A stretch of 64,000 nucleotides of DNA, from NCBI RefSeq assembly GCF_001938985.1, contig NZ_MKIN01000021.1, positions 620,001-684,000 on the forward strand. Reading direction: 5' to 3'. Below are positions 35,956 through 45,270 of the stretch, one piece after another. This DNA comes from Gillisella taibaishanensis. Its GTDB lineage: Bacteria > Pseudomonadota > Alphaproteobacteria > Rhizobiales > Rhizobiaceae. Each line of letters opens with the position of its first letter. Position 1 is the first letter of the stretch. The notes beneath the pieces are model-generated. The model was not told the origin of the DNA and ran no database searches. It saw only the letters and a program-made list of their open reading frames with translations. The translations under genes and the position numbers were made by a program.

Positions 35956-36004
35956 AACCACTGGATTGTTCAATACCGCCTCAAAATCACCGAATATACA
36001 CATT

Positions 36005-36019
36005 ATTGGTAGGACCAAT
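36005..36019. promoter_or_regulatory. LldR-type operator 2
   Basis: ATTGGTAGGACCAAT is a perfect ATTGGT-N3-ACCAAT dyad. Its centre is 64 bases from operator 1, about six helical turns. The paired layout around a promoter resembles the two LldR sites of Escherichia coli. Confidence 0.85.
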
Positions 36020-36038
36020 TTGATTCGTCGCCCAACGC

Positions 36039-36077
36039 AAAAGACCTGCGGCATTGCTCATGCCGCAGGTCTTTTTT
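36039..36077. terminator. Terminator between scoB and lldR
   Basis: A perfect 15-base stem AAAGACCTGCGGCAT / ATGCCGCAGGTCTTT (36040-36054, 36060-36074) has a 5-base loop, A-run on the left and TTTTTT on the right. It could work in both directions. It ends scoAB transcripts before the lldR promoter. Confidence 0.88.
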
Positions 36078-36106
36078 ATACTCGGACGTATGCTTAAGGA
36101 CTCGAA

Positions 36107-36754
36107 TTACAGCCCTTCGGCAATATCGAAGGCAGCAGTCGTCTTCGCCTTGACGTCTTCAATGGTCACCTCGGGTGCCAACTCCACCAGCCGGAAGCGG
36201 GCAGAGCGGTCATCACGGACGAAGACGCAGAGATCGGTGATGATCATGTCGACGACATTGAGACCGGTCAGCGGCAGGGTGCATTCGGGGATGAATTTCG
36301 ATTCGCCGCCTTTGGAGCAATGCTCCATCACCACGATCACCTTCTTGACGCCAGCAACGAGGTCCATCGCGCCGCCCATACCCTTGACCATCTTGCCGGG
36401 CACCATCCAGTTGGCGATATCGCCCTTTTCCGACACTTCCATGGCTCCGAGCACGGTGAGGTCGATGTGACCGCCGCGGATCATCGCAAAACTGTCGGAC
36501 GAGGAGAAGTAGCTCGAAGATGGCAGCTGGCTGATCGTCTGCTTGCCGGCATTGATCAGGTCGGCATCCTCTTCGCCTTCAAACGGGAAGGGACCGATGC
36601 CCAGCATGCCGTTTTCCGATTGCAGCGTCACTTCGACGCCAGCGGGAATGTGATTGGCCACCAAAGTCGGAATGCCGATGCCCAGATTGACGTAGAAGCC
36701 GTCTTCGAGCTCGTTTGCCGCGCGTGCGGCCATCTGGTCTCTGCTCCAGGGCAT
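36107..36754 (-). CDS. scoB: 3-oxoacid CoA-transferase, subunit B
   Basis: A 215-residue subunit with the active-site glutamate E47 in [11 protein letters not shown], which forms the covalent CoA thioester intermediate, and a GGAMDLVAG segment. With subunit A it transfers CoA from succinyl-CoA to acetoacetate or a related 3-oxoacid. Its start shares a base with the scoA stop (TGATG). The pair resembles the succinyl-CoA:3-ketoacid transferase of rhizobia; adipate-type substrates are an alternative. Confidence 0.92.
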   Translation of the reverse strand: MPWSRDQMAARAANELEDGFYVNLGIGIPTLVANHIPAGVEVTLQSENGMLGIGPFPFEGEEDADLINAGKQTISQLPSSSYFSSSDSFAMIRGGHIDLTVLGAMEVSEKGDIANWMVPGKMVKGMGGAMDLVAGVKKVIVVMEHCSKGGESKFIPECTLPLTGLNVVDMIITDLCVFVRDDRSARFRLVELAPEVTIEDVKAKTTAAFDIAEGL

Positions 36755-37461
36755 CAGGCTGCTCCTCTTGTCGTCACAGTGCGGAATTCGATCTTCTTCT
36801 CATAGGGGGAGCCGTTGATCAGACGCTTGACATAGATGCCAGGCAGATGGACCGCATCGGGCTCCAGCGTCCCGACCGGCACGATCTCCTCCACTTCCGC
36901 AACGCAGATCTTGCCAGCGGTGGCGGCAGGCGCATTGAAATTGCGCGCAGTCTTGCGGAAGATCAGGTTGCCGGCCTCATCGGCGCGCCAGCCCTTGATA
37001 ATCGAAAGATCGGCGCGAATGCCGCGCTCCAGAAGATAGGTCTCGCCGTCGAAAACGCGGGTTTCCTTGCCTTCGGCAACCTGGGTGCCCACACCGGTGC
37101 GGGTATAAAAGCCGGGGATGCCAGCGCCGCCGGCGCGCATGCGCTCGGCCAGCGTGCCCTGCGGGCAAAACTCGACTTCCAACTCGCCAGCCAGATACTG
37201 GCGCTCGAATTCCTTGTTCTCGCCGACATAGGACGAGATCATTTTCTTGACCTGGCGGGTGCGCAGGAGCTTGCCGAGCCCATAGCCGTCGATGCCCGCA
37301 TTGTTGGAGGCAATCGTCAGATCCTTGACCCCTGACGCGACGATGGCGTCAATGAATCGTTCCGGGATGCCGCAGAGGCCGAAACCGCCGGCGCAGATCG
37401 TCATTCCGTCGAACAACAATCCCTCCAGGGCAGTACTGGCGTCCTTATATATTTTCTTCAT
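36754..37461 (-). CDS. scoA: 3-oxoacid CoA-transferase, subunit A
   Basis: A 235-residue subunit with the CoA-binding glycine-rich stretch [12 protein letters not shown] at 23-34 and the family [16 protein letters not shown] near 111-126. It is the first gene of the scoAB pair. The start at 37461 ([14 protein letters not shown]) fits the family length. It is divergent from a LysR gene 352 bases away, but a regulatory link is not shown. Confidence 0.93.
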   Translation of the reverse strand: MKKIYKDASTALEGLLFDGMTICAGGFGLCGIPERFIDAIVASGVKDLTIASNNAGIDGYGLGKLLRTRQVKKMISSYVGENKEFERQYLAGELEVEFCPQGTLAERMRAGGAGIPGFYTRTGVGTQVAEGKETRVFDGETYLLERGIRADLSIIKGWRADEAGNLIFRKTARNFNAPAATAGKICVAEVEEIVPVGTLEPDAVHLPGIYVKRLINGSPYEKKIEFRTVTTRGAA

Positions 37462-37813
37462 CTGTATCTCCCGCCTGTATAATAAGTCCCGAATGCTGTT
37501 TAAGCTGTGGCGAAACTATCATGGATCCTCTTTCTCCAGACACCTCCAGAATAGCTTTAAACGCCATCGCAACCCGTCCGGCAAGCGCAAAGCTTGTCCC
37601 TGAGGTGGTATGCGCTACAGATTTTTTTCGCAGACGCGAGATAACCAGCGCCTGGAAAACCGCGCCAATTCGGACGCGATGCTGCAATGCACCTATTCGC
37701 TAGGATTCGAAGCCTGAAATCAATCCATCGCCATTTCCGAACGCGATGACGCTCAGAGCAACTGGCACGAAAAATGCGTTTCATCAACTCGTCACTGATG
37801 AAGGAAAACGCAT
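37462..37813. promoter_or_regulatory. Divergent gap between scoA and the LysR gene
   Basis: This 352-base gap holds no convincing gene. Short open frames of 60-80 codons on both strands have no ribosome site and no recognisable family. It should carry the scoA promoter and the LysR-gene promoter. The one notable element is a sigma-54-like sequence at 37763-37777. Confidence 0.4.
37763..37777 (+). promoter_or_regulatory. Sigma-54-like promoter sequence upstream of the LysR gene
   Basis: TGGCACGAAAAATGC matches the TGGCACG-N4-TTGC consensus except for one base, with GG and GC at the right spacing. It lies 37 bases before the LysR start. No enhancer-binding activator gene is near, so it may be a chance match. 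Confidence 0.35.
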
Positions 37814-38803
37814 ATGACAGAACAGGCCTATGCAAGTCTCGACATCCGCTTGATGCGTACTTTGCGCTTGCTACTGACGGAATGCAGCGTCTCGCGCACC
37901 GCTGATCTTCTGGGTCAGGCCCAACCAACCGTCAGTCTGACCTTGAAGAAGCTCCGTGACATCTTTCAGGATCCCTTGCTGGTCCGCTCTGGCAGCACGT
38001 TGGTGCCGACCGAGCGTGGTCTGGCGCTGCGAGTGGCGATGAACGACATTCTCGGCCGGATCGACAGTCACCTGTCATCACAAACAGGTTTTGATCCCGC
38101 GACATCCACGCGGCATTTCCGAATTGTCGCCAGCAATTGCCTCGGCACCGTGTTCATGCCGCAATTGATCGGGGCCATCACCGATATCGCACCGGGCGTT
38201 TCCATCGACGCTTCGCCGCTGCCCTCGCAGGAAGACCTGATGTCGGGCCTGTCGGAAGGCCGCATCGACGCCGTGATCGGCAACTGGCCGCATCCGCCCG
38301 ACCATCTGCGCATCGCGCCGATGCTGAAGACCGATATCGTCTGCCTGGTCAGGTCAAGCCACCGTTTTGCCCGCCGCAACTGGACCCGTATTCCGCTGCA
38401 GGATTATCTGAACGAGAGCCACCTCTCCCCCACCTCCGAGCGAGACGCGCAGTTCAGCCCGATCGACGGTCGCCTGCTCGATCTCGGCCTGAAGCGGCAT
38501 ATCCGGGCAACCGTGCCGGAATATTCGATTGCACCTTACGTGCTGGCCCGCTCCGATCTCGTGTTCACCACGGGCCGGCATTTCGCCGAACAGGTGGCCC
38601 AGACCTTTCCGTTCGCCGTGCTCGATGCCCCCGAGGAATTGGGGCAGATGCACTTCTACACCCTCTGGCATGACCGCAAGCACCATTCCCCCGACCAGGC
38701 GTGGCTGCGCCGGATGATCAAGAACGCCTCGGCCGAAATGCGGGCGCTGGATCGCGCCCATCCCTTGCCGCTGCCACCGGCGCTTTGCGAGCTTCCGGGC
38801 TGA
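37814..38803 (+). CDS. LysR-family regulator, probable control of the catabolic cluster
   Basis: A 329-residue LysR-type regulator. The winged helix lies near residues 10-70 (LDIRLMRTLRLLLTECSVSRTADLLGQAQPTVSLTLKKLR), then an effector-binding domain. GAAGGA lies just ahead of the ATG at 37814. It is followed by a hairpin and a PotD-type binding protein gene on the same strand. It is a plausible regulator of the 38.9-48.4 kb cluster; scoAB on the other side is the alternative target. Confidence 0.9.
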   Translation: MTEQAYASLDIRLMRTLRLLLTECSVSRTADLLGQAQPTVSLTLKKLRDIFQDPLLVRSGSTLVPTERGLALRVAMNDILGRIDSHLSSQTGFDPATSTRHFRIVASNCLGTVFMPQLIGAITDIAPGVSIDASPLPSQEDLMSGLSEGRIDAVIGNWPHPPDHLRIAPMLKTDIVCLVRSSHRFARRNWTRIPLQDYLNESHLSPTSERDAQFSPIDGRLLDLGLKRHIRATVPEYSIAPYVLARSDLVFTTGRHFAEQVAQTFPFAVLDAPEELGQMHFYTLWHDRKHHSPDQAWLRRMIKNASAEMRALDRAHPLPLPPALCELPG

Positions 38804-38811
38804 GTATCGGA

Positions 38812-38840
38812 GCAAAGGCAATAGACTCTATTGCCTTTGC
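38812..38840. terminator. Hairpin after the LysR gene
   Basis: GCAAAGGCAATAGA (38812-38825) and TCTATTGCCTTTGC (38827-38840) form a nearly perfect 14-base inverted repeat around one base, giving a stem of about 11-12 bases. No U-run follows. It separates the regulator from the transporter operon. Confidence 0.65.
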
Positions 38841-38906
38841 CTTATGGCCGTCCGACCTGGAAATCCGCACACTGGCTCTATCGAAACCACAGGCGGATGG
38901 GGCTCC

Positions 38907-40004
38907 ATGGACCAGATAAAGATGAAGCGGACAGGGTTCACACGGCGCGAAATGCTGGCCATGGGGGCAGCGGGAGCTGCCGCAGGCCTCATGGGAAATG
39001 CGCGCATGGCAAAGGCTGCGGTCTCCGATATGGTCTGGGCGACCTGGGACTCCAACGGCCATCCCGAATATGTCGCCGGCTTCGAAAAGGAAACTGGCGT
39101 CAAGGTCAAGCTCTCATACCTCTCCAGCGAGGATACGCAATTTGCCTCGCTGAAGACAGGGGCGGCAGCCGATTGGGACATGATCAATCCCTCGCTCAAC
39201 GGCAGCTGGCGCTATATCAAGGCCGGCCTCCTGAAGGAGCTGGACCTTTCAAAAATCCCCAATGCCTCGCTGATGTACGATGCATTCAAGGGCACGCCGA
39301 AAGTGATGGACGAGGCCGGCAAGACCTTCGCTATTCCATATCTCTGGGGCCTCAACCCCATTGTCTATCGCAAGGACAAGTTCGACAAGGAGCCTGACTA
39401 CACGACCCTGTTTGACGCCAAATATTCCGGCCAGTTGGCGATGCGCGACTATGCGCTGGAATCGATTGCCATCGCTGGCCTCGTCGCCGGCGTACCGCGC
39501 GACAAGGTCTTCGTGATGGAGGTCAAGGAACTGGCGGAAGCCAAGAAATTGCTGGTGGCTCAAAAGCCGCTGCTCCGCACCTATTGGCAGACGATCGGCG
39601 ACCTGACCAACCTCTTTGCAACCGGCGAGGTCTCCTGCGCCTTTTCCTGGCGCGTGCCCTATGACGAATTGCAGGCCAAGCTGCCGATGGGAATGGCCAA
39701 GCCAAAGGCGGGCGTGATGGGCTGGTGTGACTGCTTCGCCATGCCTGCCAACCTGCCAGCGGACAAGACTGAAATCGGCTATAGATTCATCAATTATCTG
39801 CTCGGACCGAGCTATTCCGCCGATGTTGCTCGGATCGGCCATTATGCGACCACCTCGTCGATCATCCGCGACAAGCTCTCTCACGAGGAGCAGGCGACAA
39901 TCTTCGTCGACGATATGGACGTGATGAAGTCCTTCATGTGGCCAGTAGCGCCGCCGAACTATTCCGACTGGCTGAAGGTCTGGAACGAAGTCAAGGCTAG
40001 CTGA
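38907..40004 (+). CDS. PotD-type ABC transporter substrate-binding protein, Tat signal
   Basis: A 365-residue binding protein of the spermidine/putrescine type. The N-terminus has a twin-arginine motif, TRREMLAMGAAGAAAG, so it is probably exported folded by Tat. The mature part shows AFSWRVPYDELQAKLP and KTFAIPYLWGLNPIVYRKDK, as in the PotD/PotF family. ATG 38907 is used; a longer frame from 38844 runs into the hairpin. It heads an importer operon (ATPase and two permeases) and the degradative genes that follow. The ligand is probably a small amine, amide or nitrogen heterocycle. Confidence 0.87.
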   Translation: MDQIKMKRTGFTRREMLAMGAAGAAAGLMGNARMAKAAVSDMVWATWDSNGHPEYVAGFEKETGVKVKLSYLSSEDTQFASLKTGAAADWDMINPSLNGSWRYIKAGLLKELDLSKIPNASLMYDAFKGTPKVMDEAGKTFAIPYLWGLNPIVYRKDKFDKEPDYTTLFDAKYSGQLAMRDYALESIAIAGLVAGVPRDKVFVMEVKELAEAKKLLVAQKPLLRTYWQTIGDLTNLFATGEVSCAFSWRVPYDELQAKLPMGMAKPKAGVMGWCDCFAMPANLPADKTEIGYRFINYLLGPSYSADVARIGHYATTSSIIRDKLSHEEQATIFVDDMDVMKSFMWPVAPPNYSDWLKVWNEVKAS

Positions 40005-40007
40005 GGC

Positions 40008-41186
40008 ATGAGGCATAAAGGACATGGCGCAGGCGAGGCAGAACGGCTTCTTCCGCTCATCCCGGACGCTTTCGGGCCGAAGGTGATGAGCGAAGGCGCT
40101 ACGATCCGCAAAGCGGAGGAGAAGCCGCTGCTGCTGTCGGCGCGCGGTCTCGTCAAATCCTATGGCGGCAACCGTGCCGTCGATGGCGTCGATCTCGACA
40201 TTCCCGAGCGGGCCTTCACCACCCTGCTCGGGCCATCCGGTTGCGGCAAGACGACGATCCTGCGGATGATCGGCGGCTTCGAGACGCCGGATGCGGGCTC
40301 CCTGACGCTCGACGGTCGTTCGCTGGCGGGCGTGCCGCCGGAGCGCCGGCCGGTCAACACCGTCTTTCAGAATTACGCGCTGTTTCCGCATATGACCGTT
40401 TTCGAGAATGTCGCCTTCTCGTTGACCTTGCGCCGTGGCGCGCAGGACCCGACACCACAGGTGAAGCGCGCGCTTGATGCCGTGCATATGGGCGAATTTG
40501 CCGCTCGCTACCCGCATCAACTCTCCGGCGGCCAGCAGCAGCGGGTTGCCGTCGCCCGCGCTATCATCGCCGAGCCACATCTGCTGCTGCTCGACGAGCC
40601 GCTATCGGCGTTGGACCGAAAGATGCGCAGCCATCTGCAGATCGAACTCAAGGATCTGCAACGACGCCTGGGCATCGCCTTCGTCTATGTCACCCACGAC
40701 CAGGAAGAGGCCTTCGCGCTGTCGGACATGATCGTGGTGATGAACCGGGGAAAGATCGCCCAGAAAACCGATCCGCTGACGCTCTATGCCCGCCCGGCCG
40801 ATACATTCGTGGCCGATTTCATCGGCTCGGCTAGCCTGATCGAAGGCGAGATCCTGGCCACGGCCAAAGAGCAGGCAACCATCGCAACCCCGCTTGGCAC
40901 CATCACGGCGCCAGCCGTTGAAGGGCTTGCCCCAGGCCAGCGCGCCGCTCTGGTGCTGCGGCCGGAAAACCTGAGGCAAGCGCCAGCCCATCCAGGGTCT
41001 GGCAAAGGGCACGAGATCGCAGCGCAAGTGCGCCACGTGGTTTTCAAAGGCGACCGCTTCATGATCGAAGCAGAAGCGGCTGGCCTGGCGCTGCGGCTGA
41101 TGACGGAACAGCCACCTGAGCCGGGTGCTGAAATTCGCATCGCTTTCGATCCCAAGACAAGCTTCATCACGAGGCTCGCATCATGA
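40008..41186 (+). CDS. PotA-type ABC transporter ATPase
   Basis: A 392-residue ATPase with Walker A GPSGCGKTT, the signature LSGGQQQR, LLDEPLSALDRKMR and a C-terminal TOBE domain (VLRPENLRQAP). The start 3 bases after the binding-protein stop follows GAGG. An internal ATG 40086 is possible and would drop an unusual 26-residue basic leader. It overlaps the first permease by 4 bases. Confidence 0.9.
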   Translation: MRHKGHGAGEAERLLPLIPDAFGPKVMSEGATIRKAEEKPLLLSARGLVKSYGGNRAVDGVDLDIPERAFTTLLGPSGCGKTTILRMIGGFETPDAGSLTLDGRSLAGVPPERRPVNTVFQNYALFPHMTVFENVAFSLTLRRGAQDPTPQVKRALDAVHMGEFAARYPHQLSGGQQQRVAVARAIIAEPHLLLLDEPLSALDRKMRSHLQIELKDLQRRLGIAFVYVTHDQEEAFALSDMIVVMNRGKIAQKTDPLTLYARPADTFVADFIGSASLIEGEILATAKEQATIATPLGTITAPAVEGLAPGQRAALVLRPENLRQAPAHPGSGKGHEIAAQVRHVVFKGDRFMIEAEAAGLALRLMTEQPPEPGAEIRIAFDPKTSFITRLAS

Positions 41187-42106
41187 CGCTTGCTATTGCC
41201 AAACCAATGCCGGCCAGAGCCGGATTTTCAATGCCGATTTTGACCCGAGCGCATCTTGCCGTCCCCGTCGCCTTGGTGCTGGCGATAGGCTGCCTGTTGC
41301 CGCTGGTGCTGCTGATTGCCTTCAGCGTTTTCACTGTCGACATGGACGCTTTTGTCATGGTGCCTGACATCTCGCTGCACAATTGGGCGCAGATGGTCAC
41401 CAATCCGGCCTTTGCCTATCTGATCGGCAAGTCAGTGCTGTCTGGGCTCGCGACATCCGTTCTTGCCGCCGTCCTTGGCTATCCCATTGCACTCTCCATC
41501 GCGCAGCTTCCAACGGCCTGGAAAGGCGTTGCGCAGATCGTGCTGCTGACGCCGCTTTATACCGGGGAGATCGTGCGCATCTATGCCTGGCGCGTCGTGC
41601 TCGGCTCGGAAGGGCTGGTCAATGCCCTGCTGAAAGCACTTGGTTTGATTGATCAGCCACTGAAATTCCTGTTGTTTTCGCCCTTCACCACACAGCTCGT
41701 CCTCCTCTACAACTGCCTGCCGTTCATGGTGCTGCCGATCTGGATCTCGATCGAGCTGATCGACCGCAGGCTGATCGAGGCGGCGCGGGATCTTGGCGCA
41801 AGGCCGCTCGACGCTTTCAGCCGGATCGTATTTCCACTGACGGTGCCTGGCCTGGCGGTCGGTCTTTTCGCAGTATTTGCGCTCGCGGCCGGCGATATGC
41901 TGACGCCAAGCCTGCTCGGCGGCACGTCGGGTGCAACGCCGATGGCGATGATCGACAATCTCTTCGGCACTGCTTTCGATTGGCCGCTTGCCTCCACCCT
42001 GGCGCTCAGCCTGCTCTTGGCGCTGTTTGCCACCGCAAGCGCCATTGCCTGGCTGTTGCTGCGCCTGAAAGGGGCAAGAGCCGTGCTGCAGGGAGGCCTC
42101 AAATGA
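41183..42106 (+). CDS. PotB-type ABC transporter permease
   Basis: A 307-residue inner-membrane permease with an EAA-type loop EAARDLGARPLDAFSRIVFPLT at about 194-215 and roughly six membrane segments. It overlaps the ATPase by 4 bases and the next permease by 4, so the importer subunits are translated together. Confidence 0.92.
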   Translation: MTLAIAKPMPARAGFSMPILTRAHLAVPVALVLAIGCLLPLVLLIAFSVFTVDMDAFVMVPDISLHNWAQMVTNPAFAYLIGKSVLSGLATSVLAAVLGYPIALSIAQLPTAWKGVAQIVLLTPLYTGEIVRIYAWRVVLGSEGLVNALLKALGLIDQPLKFLLFSPFTTQLVLLYNCLPFMVLPIWISIELIDRRLIEAARDLGARPLDAFSRIVFPLTVPGLAVGLFAVFALAAGDMLTPSLLGGTSGATPMAMIDNLFGTAFDWPLASTLALSLLLALFATASAIAWLLLRLKGARAVLQGGLK

Positions 42107-42918
42107 CGAAAAGCGCCAAACTGACTCTGGGACTTGCCGTAGGCTTTTTCTATCTGCCGATTGCCGTTCTGACACTGTTTTCCTTCAATGCCTCGAAACT
42201 GATGGCCTTTCCGCTCAGCGGCTTCACACTGTCCTGGTACGAAGACCTGTTCGGCAATGCTGCTTTTCTCGGCGGCTTCGTCACCAGCTTTCTGGTCTCG
42301 CAACCCGTCGGCATATTTGCGGCCCTGATCGGTCTTTGTGCGGCGCTCGCCCTCACCTCGCCGCGGCTTGCCTGGCGCTCCGGGTTGATCATGCTGATCG
42401 TTCTGCCGTTTCTGGTGCCAAAGACCGTGTTGTCGATTGCCCAAGCGATGCTGATGAACTGGCTCGGATTCGGACGCGGCGCAGTGGCCCTTATTGCAGC
42501 GCAAACCCTCGTTGCCATCCCCTTTGCCACGACGATCATTGCCGCAACCGTCATCCGCCTCGACCGACGGTTGGAAGAAGCCGCGCGCGACCTCGGCGCC
42601 ACGCCCTGGCAAAGCTTTCGCCGTATCGTTCTGCCGCAATTGCAGGGCGCCATCGGCGCTGCCTATTCCATCGGCGTGATCCTGTCGCTTGCCGACCTGA
42701 CGATCTCGATGTTCATGGCTGGCCGCACCCAGCCGCTGTCCCTGATCGTCGCTTCGGAATTCCGGCGTGAATTGAAACCGGATCTCAACGCCATGCAGGT
42801 CGTGGTCCTGCTGCTGACAGCCGTGATCGTGATCGCCAGCGAGGCCTACCGCCGCCGCCGAATGGTGCTGCGGAACCGCATATCCGGCCAGACACTCGGC
42901 CTGACCAAGGGAATTTGA
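42103..42918 (+). CDS. PotC-type ABC transporter permease
   Basis: A 271-residue permease with the EAA loop EEAARDLGATPWQSFRRIVLPQ at about 161-182. The start at 42103 overlaps the PotB-type stop. Membrane segments begin at LTLGLAVGFFYLPIAVLTLF. It is followed within 5 bases by the flavoprotein gene, so importer and enzymes form one transcript. Confidence 0.92.
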   Translation: MTKSAKLTLGLAVGFFYLPIAVLTLFSFNASKLMAFPLSGFTLSWYEDLFGNAAFLGGFVTSFLVSQPVGIFAALIGLCAALALTSPRLAWRSGLIMLIVLPFLVPKTVLSIAQAMLMNWLGFGRGAVALIAAQTLVAIPFATTIIAATVIRLDRRLEEAARDLGATPWQSFRRIVLPQLQGAIGAAYSIGVILSLADLTISMFMAGRTQPLSLIVASEFRRELKPDLNAMQVVVLLLTAVIVIASEAYRRRRMVLRNRISGQTLGLTKGI

Positions 42919-42923
42919 CCATC

Positions 42924-44405
42924 ATGCTCGACCCCCGTCCCGATGCAACTGCGGCACTTGCCCGCCTGAAGGAAGCCGCAAGAGCCGATCTGGCAGTACT
43001 CGCCTATCCGGTGACACCGTGGCTTTCCCCTTTGCCACCAGGGCAAGTGCCGGTCTGCGATGTCGCCATCGTCGGTGGCGGTCAATCCGCCATCACCATC
43101 GCCGCCGCACTGAAATGGGATGGGGTCGGCAGTATCCGTCTGTTCGACAGCGCACCGGCTGGCGCCGAAGGCCCTTGGACCACCTTTGCCCGGATGGAGG
43201 AATTGCGCACGCCAAAGACGGCTGTCGGTAACGAATTCAATGTCGTTAACCTGTCGGTGCGCCGTTGGTTCGAGACGCGCTATGGGCCGGACGCCTGGCA
43301 GGCGCTGACCCGCATCCCCCGCCGCGACTGGAAGGCCTATCTTGACTGGTACGCCGAGGTCTTCGACATCAGGATCGACAACGAGACTGATGTCACCGAC
43401 GTGGCACCCGACGGCGAACTGATCGCTGTGACGACGCTGTGCCGGGGCCAGGAAACCCGCCATCTCGCAAGGGCCGTGGTGCTCGCCACGGGTTTCGACG
43501 GTGCCGGCGCATGGCGTGTGCCGCGTTTCATCTCCGACAATCTACCGTCCTCCCGTTACGACCATACCAACGGCCCCGTGGATTTCGAGCGCCTGCGTGG
43601 CAAGAGGATCGGCATTCTCGGCCATGGTGCGTCGGGTTTCGACAATGCCATCGCCGCCTTAAAGGACGGGGCCAAATCCGTTGACCTCTGTTTCCGCCGC
43701 GCCCGGCTGCCGCGCACCAATCCACATCGCGCGCTCGAAGCCCCTGCCCTGCTCAACAGTTTCGACGCCCTGTCCGATACCACCCGCTGGCGGATCGCCC
43801 GCTTCTTCCGCGCGACGGATCAACCACCACCAGTGCGCGCTTTTGAGGCCGCGATGGCAATGCCCGGTTTTACGCTACGGCCCGCCACGCCATGGCTAAG
43901 CGTCTGCGAGAAGGACGGCATGGTCTGCGTCGAGACGCCGGAGGGGATGCTGAACTTCGATCATCTGCTGCTGGCGACTGGCATGGATGTCGATCTCAAG
44001 GCCCGGCCTGAAATGAAAAGCCTTGCGCCAGCTGTTGCCTTCTGGGGCGAGCGCTTCACGCCTCCCACCGGTGAAGAAGATGCGCGGTTGGCGCAATTGC
44101 CTTATCTCGACACGTCCTATGCCTTTCTGCCGAAGCAGCCTGAAGACGCCTGGGTCAATCGCGTCTTTGCCTTCAACAGCGCCAGTTTCGTCAGCCAGGG
44201 GCCGCATTCCACCTCGATCAGCGGCCACCGCGATGCGCTACCCAATGTCGTGCGCGGCATAGAACGCCGGCTGCTGCTCGATCAGGAAGATGCCATCCTG
44301 CCAGGCCTTCAGGCCTATCGCTCGCAGGATCTGCCTGTTGATGACGATTTCGAGGCTGTTATCCAGGCCCGCAACCTCGGGCAAATGATGGAAAAAGCAT
44401 CATGA
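42924..44405 (+). CDS. FAD/NAD(P)-binding oxidoreductase of the catabolic cluster
   Basis: A 493-residue flavoprotein with two dinucleotide-binding motifs: VCDVAIVGGGQSAITIAAAL for FAD near 45-65 and GILGHGASGFDNAIAAL for NAD(P)H near 225-240. ATGs, with the FATGFD-type stretch LATGFDGAGAWRVP, place it near the flavin monooxygenase superfamily (BVMO or N-hydroxylating types). The ATG at 42924 is preceded by AAGGGA; a TTG three codons earlier is too close to the preceding stop. It may carry out the first oxidation of the imported compound. Substrate unknown. Confidence 0.85.
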   Translation: MLDPRPDATAALARLKEAARADLAVLAYPVTPWLSPLPPGQVPVCDVAIVGGGQSAITIAAALKWDGVGSIRLFDSAPAGAEGPWTTFARMEELRTPKTAVGNEFNVVNLSVRRWFETRYGPDAWQALTRIPRRDWKAYLDWYAEVFDIRIDNETDVTDVAPDGELIAVTTLCRGQETRHLARAVVLATGFDGAGAWRVPRFISDNLPSSRYDHTNGPVDFERLRGKRIGILGHGASGFDNAIAALKDGAKSVDLCFRRARLPRTNPHRALEAPALLNSFDALSDTTRWRIARFFRATDQPPPVRAFEAAMAMPGFTLRPATPWLSVCEKDGMVCVETPEGMLNFDHLLLATGMDVDLKARPEMKSLAPAVAFWGERFTPPTGEEDARLAQLPYLDTSYAFLPKQPEDAWVNRVFAFNSASFVSQGPHSTSISGHRDALPNVVRGIERRLLLDQEDAILPGLQAYRSQDLPVDDDFEAVIQARNLGQMMEKAS

Positions 44406-45220
44406 CCCGCTCGTTTTTCTGGATAGATCATTCGACGGAGGCATTCGCCACCCGCGATCTGTCGCAGACTGTCGTCGTGCTGCCGATCGCCGCTGTCGAG
44501 CAACACGGCCCGCATCTGCCCGTTGATGTCGACGCCGCCATCAATGCGGAGATCGTCAGGCGCGCCGCCGAGCGGCTACCCGATAGCGCCGACGTCCTGT
44601 TTCTGCCGCCGATGAGCGTCGGGAAGTCGGATGAGCATCTGGCCTTTCCTGGCACGCTTGCGATTTCCGCCGAGACCTTGCGGCAGGTCTGGCTGGATAT
44701 TGCGCGCAGCGTCAAACGCGCAGGCATCAACAAGCTGATCCTGTTCAATTCCCACGGCGGGCAGATCGCGCTGATGGAAATCGTCTGCCGCGACATCAGG
44801 ATCGAGCTTGGCATGCTCGCCGTCGCCTGTTCCTGGTTTCGCATCGCGCCGGTCGAGGACCTTTTTTCGAAAGAAGAGATCGACCACGGCATCCACGGCG
44901 GCGATATCGAAACCAGCATGATGCTGGCGATTGCGCCAGAGCGGGTCGCCATGGACAAGGCGGAGGATTTCGTGCCGCTCACCGTCGCCATCGCTCGTTC
45001 GGGAAGCCTTCTAACTGCGGAAGGCGCCGTCGGCTTCGGTTGGCAAGCGCAGGATCTGCACCCGGCCGGCGTCTGCGGCAATGCCGCCAATGCGACAGCG
45101 GAGAAAGGCGAACACGTGCTGGAGCGCGCAGCCGATGGGCTGGTAGAATTGATTGCCGCCACCAAGGCTTTCGATCTGACACAGCTTACAGCTCATACCC
45201 GCTTTTCCAAGGGCGCATGA
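44402..45220 (+). CDS. Creatininase-family amidohydrolase
   Basis: A 272-residue creatininase-family metal hydrolase. Likely metal ligands are E33 and H35 (AVEQHGPHLP), D42 or D44 (VDVDAAI), H118 (NSHGGQ) and E170 (GGDIETSM), in the usual family order. The family opens cyclic amides such as creatinine and acts on formamides in other pathways. Here it overlaps the flavoprotein by 4 bases and is followed by a deaminase. It may open a lactam or cyclic amide ring. Confidence 0.88.
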   Translation: MTRSFFWIDHSTEAFATRDLSQTVVVLPIAAVEQHGPHLPVDVDAAINAEIVRRAAERLPDSADVLFLPPMSVGKSDEHLAFPGTLAISAETLRQVWLDIARSVKRAGINKLILFNSHGGQIALMEIVCRDIRIELGMLAVACSWFRIAPVEDLFSKEEIDHGIHGGDIETSMMLAIAPERVAMDKAEDFVPLTVAIARSGSLLTAEGAVGFGWQAQDLHPAGVCGNAANATAEKGEHVLERAADGLVELIAATKAFDLTQLTAHTRFSKGA

Positions 45221-45270
45221 TCTATAAAACGTGCAACAAAGTGATATCGGACCGTTCGAGGAGATGCGGC

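Noticed and set aside
37521..37703. A 60-codon frame in the scoA-LysR gap
   Set aside because: No ribosome site, no recognisable family and no neighbour logic; treated as part of the promoter region.
39249..40580. A 443-codon minus-strand open frame
   Set aside because: Antisense to the PotD- and PotA-type genes; no motif.
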